DNA of 64,000 bases, taken from contig NC_019673.1 of NCBI RefSeq assembly GCF_000328705.1, positions 8,443,501-8,507,500 of the forward strand. Direction: 5' to 3'. The notes below the pieces were generated by a model that was not told the origin of the DNA, made no database searches, and saw only the letters and a program-made list of their open reading frames with translations. Every line of letters starts with the position of its first letter. The stretch's first letter is position 1. Positions 9,277 through 17,680 of the stretch are shown here, piece after piece. The DNA is from Saccharothrix espanaensis DSM 44229. GTDB taxonomy: Bacteria > Actinomycetota > Actinomycetes > Mycobacteriales > Pseudonocardiaceae. The position numbers and the translations under genes are program-made.

Positions 9277-9581
9277 CTGCAACACGGTCCAGCACCGTCC
9301 GCCGGTTGTCAAGACGCCGCCGGAGCGGGCCCTGCGAGCGATCACCACGGTGGTCGACGACCGGAGTCACCCCACGGAGTCAGCCCACGAAGTCCACCCC
9401 ACGGGGGCACACCGCTGTCGCACAGAACGGGGAACGGCCAACCGCGTCCGTAACCGCGCCGAGCCCCACTTCGACCTGGCCGGGTCAATTGTTGCCACCG
9501 TGGCCTTACTCGCCGCTCGAAAAATGCCGCCGGCGCTTTTAATCATCGGTGCAGGTGATCCCGAATTCGGAGGAAATGCGA
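9277..9581. other. Intergenic region between divergent genes, no gene seen
   Basis: About 300 bp between the GntR operon and the lectin gene. The right end is AT-richer (around 9480-9550) and should hold the lectin promoter, but I cannot place -35 and -10 boxes with confidence. A clear GGAGGA lies at 9569-9574. Confidence 0.4.
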
Positions 9582-10064
9582 ATGAAGTTCGGACGTATCC
9601 TCGCCGCCGTCGCCGTCGCCGCCACGGCGTTGCTCGTCGCTCCGGCATCCCACGCCGCCACACCCGACGCCCCCCAGAACGAGTGGGAGATCGAGAGTGT
9701 CACCAGGCCAGGTGACGTGTGGGACCAGAGCAACTGGGCCTGGGACCCCGAATACCCGATCGTCGCCCACCCGCGCCACGGAGAGGACAACCAGACCTGG
9801 TACATCTCCGATGACGGCACCATCAAGAACAAGCGTTACGAGTGGTGCGCCACCGCGGTCGGCGGCGACTTGGCGGGCCGGCGGTGCAACGGCTCCGAAG
9901 ACCAGCGGTGGGTCGGCCATTCCTACGACAACTACCACTCCTGGCTGTTCGAGTTGGGTGATTCCGGCCGGTGCGTCACGCACAACGGCGTCTACAAGGA
10001 ACTGACCCTCGCCCCGTGCGAGCGCGAGCGGTCCGACCAGCGCTGGATCATCCACAAGCGATGA
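9582..10064 (+). CDS. Small secreted ricin-type beta-trefoil lectin-like protein
   Basis: 160 aa. A classic Sec signal peptide covers about residues 1-25 (MKFGRIL, then an Ala/Val-rich core ending SHAA). The rest is one beta-trefoil-like unit with three QxW-type motifs: NQTWYI near 74, DQRWVG near 107 and DQRWII near 153, plus four Cys that could form two disulfides. Ricin-type modules bind sugars. There is no catalytic domain, so it is a stand-alone secreted lectin or wall-binding protein. GGAGG lies eight bases before the ATG at 9582; an ATG at 9576 is also possible. Confidence 0.75.
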   Translation: MKFGRILAAVAVAATALLVAPASHAATPDAPQNEWEIESVTRPGDVWDQSNWAWDPEYPIVAHPRHGEDNQTWYISDDGTIKNKRYEWCATAVGGDLAGRRCNGSEDQRWVGHSYDNYHSWLFELGDSGRCVTHNGVYKELTLAPCERERSDQRWIIHKR

Positions 10065-10117
10065 CCGGGTGCGCGTCGGCCGGGTGCGCCCCGGCCGACG
10101 CGCCTGGACCGGCACCC

Positions 10118-10168
10118 GGGCAGGTCCTTCCGCAGTTGGGCAGGTTCTCCGCAGTTGGGCATGTCCTT
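10118..10168. repeat. Short tandem repeat of about 20 bp, 2.6 copies
   Basis: GGGCAGGTCCTTCCGCAGTT is followed by GGGCAGGTTCTCCGCAGTT and then by GGGCATGTCCTTC. It lies between the lectin gene and the twin lipoprotein genes, outside any credible gene. Function unknown. Confidence 0.6.
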
Positions 10169-10272
10169 CGCGCTCGCGGTGCGCGAGGATTCGGCACGTC
10201 GACGCTGCCGGGCACGGTGGCGTCCCGTGTCCGACCGCGTGCGCGGTCGCCGAGCGGTGAGCCGGGTCCCCG

Positions 10273-10917
10273 ATGCGCGAGCTGCCCTTGGTCGCCCTGC
10301 TGCTGGTCACCGCGTGCGCCGAACCTCCGCCGGCCGGGTACCCGCCGGAGACCGGCTCGCCGGCCCAGGTCCGGGAGACCGAGGTCGAGTCGTACGACCC
10401 GTGGGGCGATGGCCTGGTCAAGATCGTCGTGGAACGGCGGGCGGTGTGCGCGGAGCCCTCGAAGGTCGCGCTCCGGCCGGACGCCTGGGAGTGCCGGGTC
10501 TCCGGTGACGACCCCTCGACCGACGGCGGCGTCCACGACCCGTGCCTGGCCCACCCGACCGAGCCCAAGGCCGCGTGCCCCGAGGGCGCGGAGGGCCGCA
10601 GCGCCTACTACGTGATGACCCTCGACGCCCCGCTGCCGCCGCGCTCGCCGCCGATCGCCGAGACCGCGCCGTGGATGGTCGAGCTGTGGAGCGGCGACCG
10701 GTGCATCCGACGCCGGGACCTGCCCGCCGGGCTGCCCACCCGGGACGGGCTCGCCATCACGATGACGTGCGCCCCGGCCGACCCCCGCCGGTCGTCGCGG
10801 ACCGGTGCCCACGGCTGGGGCGAGATCGACACGACCAGCCGGCCGTGGACCCTCCGGGTGTCGGCGAAGACCTCCGAAACCCCCGTGCCGGCCGCGATCA
10901 AAGTCGCCTACCGATGA
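10273..10917 (+). CDS. Putative lipoprotein (tandem paralogue 1)
   Basis: 214 aa, not a family I recognise. It has a short lipoprotein signal peptide with lipobox LVTAC (Cys near residue 15) and no other membrane segment. Conserved pieces shared with the next gene are VRETEVESYDPWG near 35, DPCLAHPTEPKAACPEG near 95 and APWMVELWSGDRC near 133, with regularly placed Cys. It is probably anchored on the outer face of the membrane. Its stop overlaps the next start by 4 bp (ATGA). Confidence 0.75.
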   Translation: MRELPLVALLLVTACAEPPPAGYPPETGSPAQVRETEVESYDPWGDGLVKIVVERRAVCAEPSKVALRPDAWECRVSGDDPSTDGGVHDPCLAHPTEPKAACPEGAEGRSAYYVMTLDAPLPPRSPPIAETAPWMVELWSGDRCIRRRDLPAGLPTRDGLAITMTCAPADPRRSSRTGAHGWGEIDTTSRPWTLRVSAKTSETPVPAAIKVAYR

Positions 10918-11570
10918 GACGGGACGTCGTGCGCACGCACCTTCTCCTGGCCGCCGTCCTGCTCGTCGCGGCCTGCGCGCCCGGCGACGCCCCGGTGGTC
11001 CCGCCGCCGAACGCCTCGCCGGGCGACGTGCGGCAGACCGAGGTCCGGTCGTACGACCCGTGGGGCGCCGGCCTGGTGACCGAGACCATCGACCGGCGCG
11101 GGGCGTGCGAGAAGCCCTCGCGGGTCGTGCAGCGGTCCGACGCCTGGCAGTGCCAGGTACGTGACGACCACCCGGCGTCCGACGGCAGCCTCCACGAACC
11201 GTGCTTCGCGCACCCCACCGAGCCGAGAGCGGCCTGCCCGGAGGGGGTGGACGAGCGCTCCTTCACGGTGGTGACCCTCGCCGAACCCCTGCCCCGCCGG
11301 TCGCCGCCGGTCGCCGAGGTCGCGCCGTGGATGGTCGTGCTGTGGACCGGAGACCGGTGCGTCCGCGTCGCCGACGTGCCGATCGAGTTCCCGAGGCGGG
11401 AGGGCCGCCCCCTCACGATGATGTGCTCCCCGCTCAACCCCCGGATCCCCTCGCCGGCGGGCGACCGGGGATGGGGTGGGGTCGACACGTCCACCACGCC
11501 GTGGACATTGCGGGTGTCGGACGGGACCGGGCCGGAGAAACCCGCGATGGTGATGGTGGCCTACCGGTGA
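10914..11570 (+). CDS. Putative lipoprotein (tandem paralogue 2)
   Basis: 218 aa. The N-terminal signal ends in lipobox LVAAC. It aligns along its whole length with the preceding gene: VRQTEVRSYDPWG, EPCFAHPTEPRAACPEG and APWMVVLWTGDRC are the matching blocks, and the Cys positions agree. The pair clearly arose by tandem duplication and is translationally coupled. Function unknown. Confidence 0.75.
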   Translation: MRRDVVRTHLLLAAVLLVAACAPGDAPVVPPPNASPGDVRQTEVRSYDPWGAGLVTETIDRRGACEKPSRVVQRSDAWQCQVRDDHPASDGSLHEPCFAHPTEPRAACPEGVDERSFTVVTLAEPLPRRSPPVAEVAPWMVVLWTGDRCVRVADVPIEFPRREGRPLTMMCSPLNPRIPSPAGDRGWGGVDTSTTPWTLRVSDGTGPEKPAMVMVAYR

Positions 11571-11622
11571 AGCGGGCGGACCGACAGGCCGGACCGCCGG
11601 CCGTCGGCGGCAAGGGGTGAGA

Positions 11623-11650
11623 CCCGCGACGTGGGGGGTCACGTCGCGGG
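11623..11650. terminator. Hairpin terminator between convergent genes
   Basis: CCCGCGACGTG and CACGTCGCGGG form an 11-bp stem with a 6-base loop. The stem extends by GAG/CTC across one mismatch. It lies between the lipoprotein pair and the GGDEF-like gene. Confidence 0.7.
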
Positions 11651-11698
11651 CCTCAGGGGGGAGGGGAGATTTCGAGCGGGCGCTGGACAGGGGGTGGA

Positions 11699-12589
11699 TC
11701 AGCGCCCGAACCCGGCTAGCAGTTCCGTGGCCTGCTCATAAGTGGCCGGCAGCTCCTCCAGCCAAACCTCCGCCGGTCCGGTTGGGGCCACATGGGGGTC
11801 CACGGCCAGCCGATCGGCCGTCAACAACCGGAGGTTGCCGACCGTGCGGATCAGCCGCTCGTCCCGCCTGACCAGCACCGCGGCCAGCGAGGGACCGATG
11901 GACGCGATCGTCTGCCCGGAGTCGAACACCTCGCGCAGCGCGTCGGCCAGCAGCGTCATCGCCACCACCCGCGACCAGCCGGAGGCCCGGCTCAGGTCCA
12001 GCGCCACGAGCACCAGCACGTGGTCCTGGCGGCCCGAGGTGCGCGCCTCGGCGTACACCTCGCGCAGCCTGGTGCGCAGGTACGCGCCGGTGGCCAGCCC
12101 GGTCAGCGGGTCGTCCGCCGCGCTGCCGGCCGCCTGTCTGCTCATCGCGTCGCCCCAGCCCAGCGCCGTGGCGCGGAGCATCCGGGACGGGATGGCGTCG
12201 ACGTTCGGCGAGATGATGCCGGTGGAGCCCGGCGGTTCCTCGATCACCGCGTGCAGCGCGGCGAGGTCCAGCAGGGTCTCGGCCAGGCCCGCGCCCGCCT
12301 CGGCCCGCGCGCTGCCCAGCTCGTACAGCTCGGCAGCGGGGTCGGCGGCGCCCAGCACCGCCGCGCAGACCTGGTCGATCTCGGCCAGCGGCCAGTCGGC
12401 CGGGAACGACCACCCGGCCGCCATCGTCGCCGTCCGCCACCTCGACCGCAGGGCCCGTGCCTCGTCCGCGCCGGACCGGCGCGTGATCGCCGGCTTGCCG
12501 GCCTCGCCGGCGGCTGCTTCCCGCACACCCACCCGGATGCCTCCTCGACCTGGGGATTCGAATACGGGACGTCGCCGCGGCTGATCCAT
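11699..12589 (-). CDS. Degenerate GGDEF-like domain protein
   Basis: 296 aa. The C-terminal half has the opening of a GGDEF domain (DPLTGLATGAYLRTRLREVY near 160-180) and its alternating hydrophobic strands. The GG(D/E)EF active-site loop is absent: the matching region reads IASIGPSLAAVLVRRDE. It is therefore unlikely to make cyclic di-GMP and may act by protein contacts. The N-terminal half is a helical region of unknown role. It is divergent from the sigma-factor gene, 89 bp apart. Confidence 0.6.
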   Translation of the reverse strand: MDQPRRRPVFESPGRGGIRVGVREAAAGEAGKPAITRRSGADEARALRSRWRTATMAAGWSFPADWPLAEIDQVCAAVLGAADPAAELYELGSARAEAGAGLAETLLDLAALHAVIEEPPGSTGIISPNVDAIPSRMLRATALGWGDAMSRQAAGSAADDPLTGLATGAYLRTRLREVYAEARTSGRQDHVLVLVALDLSRASGWSRVVAMTLLADALREVFDSGQTIASIGPSLAAVLVRRDERLIRTVGNLRLLTADRLAVDPHVAPTGPAEVWLEELPATYEQATELLAGFGR

Positions 12590-12678
12590 GACGGCACTCC
12601 GCCACCCCAGTCGGGGGGTTCCGGGTGACGGTCCGCCGGCCGGTAGGTCACACTGAGCGCGCGAGGGAGGGAAAACAC

Positions 12679-14964
12679 GTGGCGACCGTTCCTGCTGAAG
12701 TCCAGGGACCGAGCGACGCGGAGCTGATCGACTCCGTGCGCGGCGGGGCGATCGACGCCTACGGGCAGCTCTACGAGCGCCACGTGAGCGCGGCCTACAA
12801 CCTGGCCCGGCAGCTCGCCCGCTCGTCGGCCGAGGCCGACGACCTCGTCTCGGACGCGTTCGCCAAGGTGCTGGACACGCTGCGCGCCGGGCGCGGCCCG
12901 GACTCGGCGTTCCGCGCCTACCTGCTCACCGCGCTGCGGCACACCGCCTACGACAAGACCCGCCGGGACAAGAAGGTCGACCTCGCCGACGACGTCACCA
13001 CCGTCGCCGGCGCCGAGGCGACCTCGGTGCCGTTCCGGGACACCGCCGTGGCCGGGCTGGAGCGGTCGCTGGCCGCCAAGGCGTTCGCCCGGCTCCCGGA
13101 GCGCTGGCAGACCGTCCTGTGGCACACCGAGATCGAGGGCCAGTCCCCCGCCGAGGTCGCGCCGATCCTCGGGCTCACCGCCAACGGCGTGTCCGCCCTG
13201 GCCTACCGGGCCCGCGAGGGCCTCAAGCAGGCCTACCTCCAGGTGCACCTGGCCGAGACCCAGGCCGAGCGCTGCCGCGCCACCGTCGACCGGCTCGGCG
13301 CGTGGACCCGGGGCGGCCTGTCCAAGCGGGAGACCACCCAGGTCGAGGCGCACCTGGACGAGTGCGCGGACTGCCGTGCACTGGCCGCCGAACTCGCCGA
13401 CGTCAACGGCGCGCTGCGCGCCTTCGTCGCACCCCTGGTCCTCGGGCTCGGCGCCGGCGGCTACCTGGCCGCGACCGCCACCACCGCGAAAGCCGCGACG
13501 GCCGTCGCGGTGGGTGCTGGTGCCGGCGGCGTGGCCGGAGCGGCGAGTTCCGCGCCCCGGCAGCTGTTCGGCGTGGCGGCCTCGGTGGCCGCGCTGGCCA
13601 TCGCCGTGGCGATCGGGCTGGCCTCCGGCGGCGAGAACGAGGTGCCCGTCGCGCAGGCGACGCCACTGCCGACCAGCCAGGTGCAGCCCACCCGGCCGAC
13701 CCAGCCGACGCCCCCGCCGCAGACCCCGGACCCGCCGGCCACCCAGGACCCGCCGCCGCCCGCGCAGCCGCCCCAGCCGACGCCCGAGCCGCAGCCCGAG
13801 CCGCCGACGCCCACCCCGCAACCGGAGCCGACGCCCGAGCCGCAGCCGGAACCCGAACCCGAGCCCGAACCCCAGCCGGCACCGCCGTCGCTGGTGCCGA
13901 CGGTGCCCAGCGGGTTCACCCTCACCCCCGGCTCGGCACCGGTCGAGCTGCCGATCACCGTGCGCAACACCGGCGGCACGACCGCGCCGCCGGCGAGCGC
14001 GTCGCTGCTCCTGCCGCCCGGCGTGCGGTCGGTGGGCCCGGCCGCCCGGCTGGTCGGCGAACGGCTGGTCCGGATCGACGGCGCGGCCGACCAGACCGTG
14101 CCGTGCCCGGCCGGCGAGGGCGAGATCACCTGCGTGACCGGCCAGGGCATCGCGCCCGGCGGGTCCGCCACCTTCCTGTTCCGGCTGCGCGCCGACGACG
14201 ACGCGGTGGCCGGCGCGATCACCGGCACCGTCTCGGCCGGCACCACAATCACCGTGGGCATCCGGGTCGACGTCGCCATCCGGCCGATCGACGACGACCT
14301 GGACCTCCAAGCGCACAAGTGGCACCACGGGTTCTGGGAACCCCGGATCGACATCAAGGCCACCAACACCGGCGGCCGGGCCGGGACGCTCCGGCTGGAG
14401 GTCGTCGCCGACAAGAACCTGACGCTGGTCGCCCTGCGCCCGGACTGCGAGCGCGACCGGCACCGGATCGTGTGCGAGCGCGCGCTGGAGCGCGGCGAGT
14501 CGTTCCGGCTGTCGGTCTGGGCGTTCGGCCACCCTCATCGCGGCGGGCACGTGACGGTCACGGCCACCCTCGGCTCGGCGGCCAAGTCGGTCTCCGTGCC
14601 GGTGTGGCAGCACCCGGGCCACGACGACGTGGTCCCCGACCCGGACCTCGACCAGCCCGGCGAGACCACCACCGTGCCGCCCACCACCACGCCCACGACG
14701 GTGCCGCCGGCCACCACCGAGCCCACCACCGAGCCGCCGGCCGGGACGCCGCCGACGCAGGACCCGACGACGCCCGCGCCGACCGTGCCGCCGACCGAGA
14801 CCCCGCAACCACCCGTGACCACGTCACCACCGGTGGTCACCGAACCTCCGCCCACCACGACCCCGCTGCCGCGCACGGAGCCCCCGTGCCGCCCGGCTCC
14901 GCCGTGGTGGCCGCCCGGCCTGGAGGACCTGCTGCCGCCGGGGTTCTGCCGGCCCCCTCGATGA
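12679..14964 (+). CDS. ECF-like sigma factor fused to anti-sigma finger, membrane segment and outer domain
   Basis: 761 aa. In order: sigma-70 region 2 (about 12-95, with DLVSDAFAKVLDTLR), region 4 (about 135-190, FARLPERWQTVLWHTEIEGQ then LTANGVSALAYRAREGLK), a zinc-finger anti-sigma-like motif HLDECADC near 232, hydrophobic Ala/Gly-rich segments near 255-315, a Pro/Glu/Gln-rich linker of about 75 residues, a beta-rich module resembling DUF11-type surface domains (about 410-650), and a second Thr/Pro-rich tail. One chain therefore holds a promoter-specificity factor, its likely restraint and an outer-face domain. The GTG at 12679 has GGGAGGG upstream and is preferred over 12625. Confidence 0.85.
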   Translation: MATVPAEVQGPSDAELIDSVRGGAIDAYGQLYERHVSAAYNLARQLARSSAEADDLVSDAFAKVLDTLRAGRGPDSAFRAYLLTALRHTAYDKTRRDKKVDLADDVTTVAGAEATSVPFRDTAVAGLERSLAAKAFARLPERWQTVLWHTEIEGQSPAEVAPILGLTANGVSALAYRAREGLKQAYLQVHLAETQAERCRATVDRLGAWTRGGLSKRETTQVEAHLDECADCRALAAELADVNGALRAFVAPLVLGLGAGGYLAATATTAKAATAVAVGAGAGGVAGAASSAPRQLFGVAASVAALAIAVAIGLASGGENEVPVAQATPLPTSQVQPTRPTQPTPPPQTPDPPATQDPPPPAQPPQPTPEPQPEPPTPTPQPEPTPEPQPEPEPEPEPQPAPPSLVPTVPSGFTLTPGSAPVELPITVRNTGGTTAPPASASLLLPPGVRSVGPAARLVGERLVRIDGAADQTVPCPAGEGEITCVTGQGIAPGGSATFLFRLRADDDAVAGAITGTVSAGTTITVGIRVDVAIRPIDDDLDLQAHKWHHGFWEPRIDIKATNTGGRAGTLRLEVVADKNLTLVALRPDCERDRHRIVCERALERGESFRLSVWAFGHPHRGGHVTVTATLGSAAKSVSVPVWQHPGHDDVVPDPDLDQPGETTTVPPTTTPTTVPPATTEPTTEPPAGTPPTQDPTTPAPTVPPTETPQPPVTTSPPVVTEPPPTTTPLPRTEPPCRPAPPWWPPGLEDLLPPGFCRPPR

Positions 14965-14996
14965 TCGGCTCCGCCCGCCGTCGGTAGGCTGCCCCG

Positions 14997-15518
14997 GTGC
15001 TGCCACTAGTGCGCAGGATCTTCAGCCGGCTCCCCGAACCCGTGCGGTTCCTGGTCAACAAGCACCGGGAGCTGATCAGGTTCGCCCTCGTCGGCGGCAC
15101 GACGTTCCTGATCGACAACGGCGTCTGGTACGCGCTGAAGCTGACCGTCCTGCAGGACAAGGTGGTCACCGCGAAGGCGATCGCCGTGCTGGTGGCGGTG
15201 ATCTCGTCCTACGTGCTCAGTCGCGAGTGGTCGTTCCACACCCGGGGCGGGCGTGAGCGGCACCACGAGGCCGCCTGGTTCTTCGTGGTCAGCGGGGTCG
15301 GCATCGGCGTCACGCTGGTGCCGCTGACCGTGTCGCGGCACTTCCTCGACCTGCACAGCGAACTCGCCGACTTCGTCAGCGGGTCGGTCATCGGCATGCT
15401 GCTGGCGACCGCGTTCAAGTACTGGGCGATGCGCAAGTTCGTGTTCCCCGAGGCCGACGCGCGCCCCGACGTGCGCCCGCTGCGGGTCGTCACCGACGAC
15501 CGGCGCGACGTGGCCTGA
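14997..15518 (+). CDS. GtrA family membrane protein (copy 1)
   Basis: 173 aa with four membrane helices, the GtrA layout. Motifs are FALVGGTTFLIDNGVWY near 38 and YVLSREWSFHTRGGRERHHE near 73-92. GtrA proteins help move polyprenyl-linked sugars across the membrane for wall polymers. The GTG at 14997 is used; a GTG at 15009 is an alternative. It is followed 36 bp later by a paralogue. Confidence 0.9.
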   Translation: MLPLVRRIFSRLPEPVRFLVNKHRELIRFALVGGTTFLIDNGVWYALKLTVLQDKVVTAKAIAVLVAVISSYVLSREWSFHTRGGRERHHEAAWFFVVSGVGIGVTLVPLTVSRHFLDLHSELADFVSGSVIGMLLATAFKYWAMRKFVFPEADARPDVRPLRVVTDDRRDVA

Positions 15519-15554
15519 CCGGCGTTTCCGGCCGTCCTCCGTAGACTCGGCCGG

Positions 15555-16094
15555 GTGTCCGTAGTCGAGAAGGTCGTCCGCCGCCTGCCCGAGCCCCTGC
15601 GTTCGCTGGCGCTCAAACACAGAGAGCTGCTCAAGTTCGCGGTCGTCGGCGGCACCTGCTTCGTGATCGACACGGCCATCTTCCTGGTCCTGAAGACGAC
15701 CGTGCTGGCCGAGAAGCCGGTCACCGCGAAGATCGTGGCGACCCTGGTGGCCACGATCGTCTCCTACGTGCTCAACCGCGAGTGGTCGTTCCGGACCCGC
15801 GGCGGGCGTGAGCGCCACCACGAGGCGGCACTGTTCTTCCTGGTCAACGGCATCGGCATCGCCCTGAACTCGCTGCCGCTGTGGGCGTCGCGCTACCTGC
15901 TGCACCTCCAGGAGCCGCACATCAGCCGGATCGGCGAGGAGGTCGCCGACTTCGTCAGCGCGCAGATCATCGGCACCCTGATCGCCATGGCGTTCCGCTG
16001 GTACGGGTACAAGAAGTGGGTGTTCCCGGAGGCCGACGCCCGCCCCCGCGGCAAGCGCTCCTACGACGACGAAGAACACCTCGGCCACTCCTGA
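15555..16094 (+). CDS. GtrA family membrane protein (copy 2)
   Basis: 179 aa, four-helix GtrA protein clearly duplicated from the preceding gene: FAVVGGTCFVIDTAIF and YVLNREWSFRTRGGRERHHE match block for block. Likely role in flipping lipid-linked sugars. In M. tuberculosis a single GtrA gene (Rv3277) sits next to purK; here two copies lie about 8 kb away. Confidence 0.9.
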   Translation: MSVVEKVVRRLPEPLRSLALKHRELLKFAVVGGTCFVIDTAIFLVLKTTVLAEKPVTAKIVATLVATIVSYVLNREWSFRTRGGRERHHEAALFFLVNGIGIALNSLPLWASRYLLHLQEPHISRIGEEVADFVSAQIIGTLIAMAFRWYGYKKWVFPEADARPRGKRSYDDEEHLGHS

Positions 16095-16138
16095 CCCACC
16101 ACCCGGCGCACCGGGCACGCCCAGGTCCGGGTGCCGGC

Positions 16139-16975
16139 TCAGGCCGTGTCGTTCGTGCCGTCGCCGTCGGTCGCCGTGCCGTTGTGGCCGTCCGGGTCAG
16201 CGGCGGCGTGCTCGCCGGCGAGCAGGGACAGCGCGGCGTCGTGCAGCAGGCCGTTGGTGGACAGCACGTTCCCGCCGTCGAACCGGTCCACGCCGGACAG
16301 GTCGCTGAACCGGCCGCCCGCCTCCCGGACCAGGACCTGGAACGGGGCGACGTCCCACGGGTTCACCACCGCCTCCGCCGCGACGTCGATCGCGCCCTCG
16401 GCCACCAGGCAGTGCTGCCAGAAGTCGCCGAACGCCCGGTTCTCCCAGCACGCGTCGGCCAGCCGCAGGTACGCCTCGCGCGAGTGGTGCTCCACCCACG
16501 ACCCGAGGTGCGTGGTGGACAGGTAGGCGTCCGACAGGTCGGCCACCCCGGACACGGCGATCCGCCGCTCCCCCGCGGCGTCCCGGGTGAACGCGCCCTG
16601 CCCGGCGGCGGCCCACCAGCGGCGGCCCAGGGCGGGCGCGCTGACCACGCCGACCTGGGGCGTCCCGTCGACCACCAGGGCGATCAGGGTGGCCCACACC
16701 GGCACGCCGCGCAGGAAGTTCTTGGTGCCGTCGATCGGGTCCACGACCCACGTCCGGCCCGCGCCCACCTCGCCGCCGCGCTCCTCGCCCGCGACCTGGT
16801 CGCCCGTCTCCGCGAGCACCTCGCGCAGGGCGTCCTCGACGGCCACGTCGGCGTCGGTCACGGGCGTGCGGTCGGGCTTGCGCCGCACCACGAGATCGCC
16901 GGCGCGGAACCGGGCGGTGGTGATGGCGTCGGCGGCGTCGGCCAGTCGCAGGGCCAGCGTCAGATCGGTGGACAC
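16139..16975 (-). CDS. hisN: Inositol-phosphatase-fold histidinol-phosphatase
   Basis: 278 aa. Metal-site motifs of the inositol monophosphatase superfamily are complete: GEERGGE near 63, VVDPIDGTKNFLRGVPVW near 77-94 and NPWDVAPFQVLVREAGG near 205. The sequence resembles actinobacterial HisN, which removes phosphate from histidinol phosphate in histidine synthesis. An inositol- or fructose-bisphosphatase role cannot be excluded from sequence. GTG start. The C-terminal 20 residues are Asp/Gly-rich and variable. Confidence 0.8.
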   Translation of the reverse strand: MSTDLTLALRLADAADAITTARFRAGDLVVRRKPDRTPVTDADVAVEDALREVLAETGDQVAGEERGGEVGAGRTWVVDPIDGTKNFLRGVPVWATLIALVVDGTPQVGVVSAPALGRRWWAAAGQGAFTRDAAGERRIAVSGVADLSDAYLSTTHLGSWVEHHSREAYLRLADACWENRAFGDFWQHCLVAEGAIDVAAEAVVNPWDVAPFQVLVREAGGRFSDLSGVDRFDGGNVLSTNGLLHDAALSLLAGEHAAADPDGHNGTATDGDGTNDTA

Positions 16976-17007
16976 GCGGGGATCGTGCCACGCCTACGCT
17001 GGGTGGC

Positions 17008-17679
17008 GTGAGCGTGGTCTTGTTGGCCGAGGACGATCCGGCTATCGCGGAACCCCTCTCCCGCGCGTTGCAGCGGGAGGGGTACCAGGTGCAGGTGGTC
17101 GGTGACGGTCCCGGCGCGTTGGAGGCGACCGCGCACGGGGGCATCGACCTGCTGGTGCTCGACCTGGGGCTGCCCGGGATGGACGGGCTGGAGGTGTGCC
17201 GCCGGCTGCGCGCGGGCGGGCGGGGCATCCCGGTGCTGATGCTGACCGCCCGGTCCGACGAGGTGGACTTCGTGGTCGGGCTGGACGCGGGCGCCGACGA
17301 CTACGTGGCCAAACCGTTCCGGCTGGCCGAGCTGATGGCCCGGATCCGGGCCCTGCTGCGCCGCCGCGCGCCCGGCACGTTGGAGGTCAACGGCGTGCGG
17401 ATGGACCTCGCGGCGCGCCGGGTCACCGTGGACGGGCAGGAGGTGCAGCTGGCGAACAAGGAGTTCGAGCTGCTCCGGGTGCTCATCCAGCGGGCCGGGC
17501 AGGTGGTGCACCGCGACGAGATCCTCTCCGAGGTGTGGAACGACCCGGAGCTCAAGAGCAGCAAGACGCTCGACATGCACATGTCGTGGCTGCGCCGCAA
17601 GCTCGGGGACGTGCGCTCGATGGAGCGCCGCATCGCCACCGTGCGCGGCGTCGGCTTCCGCTTCAACACGGTCGACTGA
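17008..17679 (+). CDS. OmpR/PhoB-type response regulator
   Basis: 223 aa. The receiver domain (about 1-115) has the acidic pair EDD near 8-10, phosphoacceptor Asp in LLVLDLGLPGMDG near 51 and the Lys in DDYVAKPFR near 101. A winged-helix DNA-binding domain follows (about 127-222), with LANKEFELLRVLIQRAGQVV and a terminal RRIATVRGVGFRF. Partner of the histidine kinase that begins 1 bp after its stop. Target genes are unknown. Confidence 0.95.
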   Translation: MSVVLLAEDDPAIAEPLSRALQREGYQVQVVGDGPGALEATAHGGIDLLVLDLGLPGMDGLEVCRRLRAGGRGIPVLMLTARSDEVDFVVGLDAGADDYVAKPFRLAELMARIRALLRRRAPGTLEVNGVRMDLAARRVTVDGQEVQLANKEFELLRVLIQRAGQVVHRDEILSEVWNDPELKSSKTLDMHMSWLRRKLGDVRSMERRIATVRGVGFRFNTVD

Positions 17680-17680
17680 C

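Noticed and set aside
12244..14808. Long minus-strand frame opposite the sigma fusion
   Set aside because: Antisense of a Pro/Glu-rich coding region; composition is an artefact.
16100..16133. Terminator between GtrA copy 2 and hisN
   Set aside because: Overlapping short CCGGG/CACCCGG pairings compete, so no single convincing stem.
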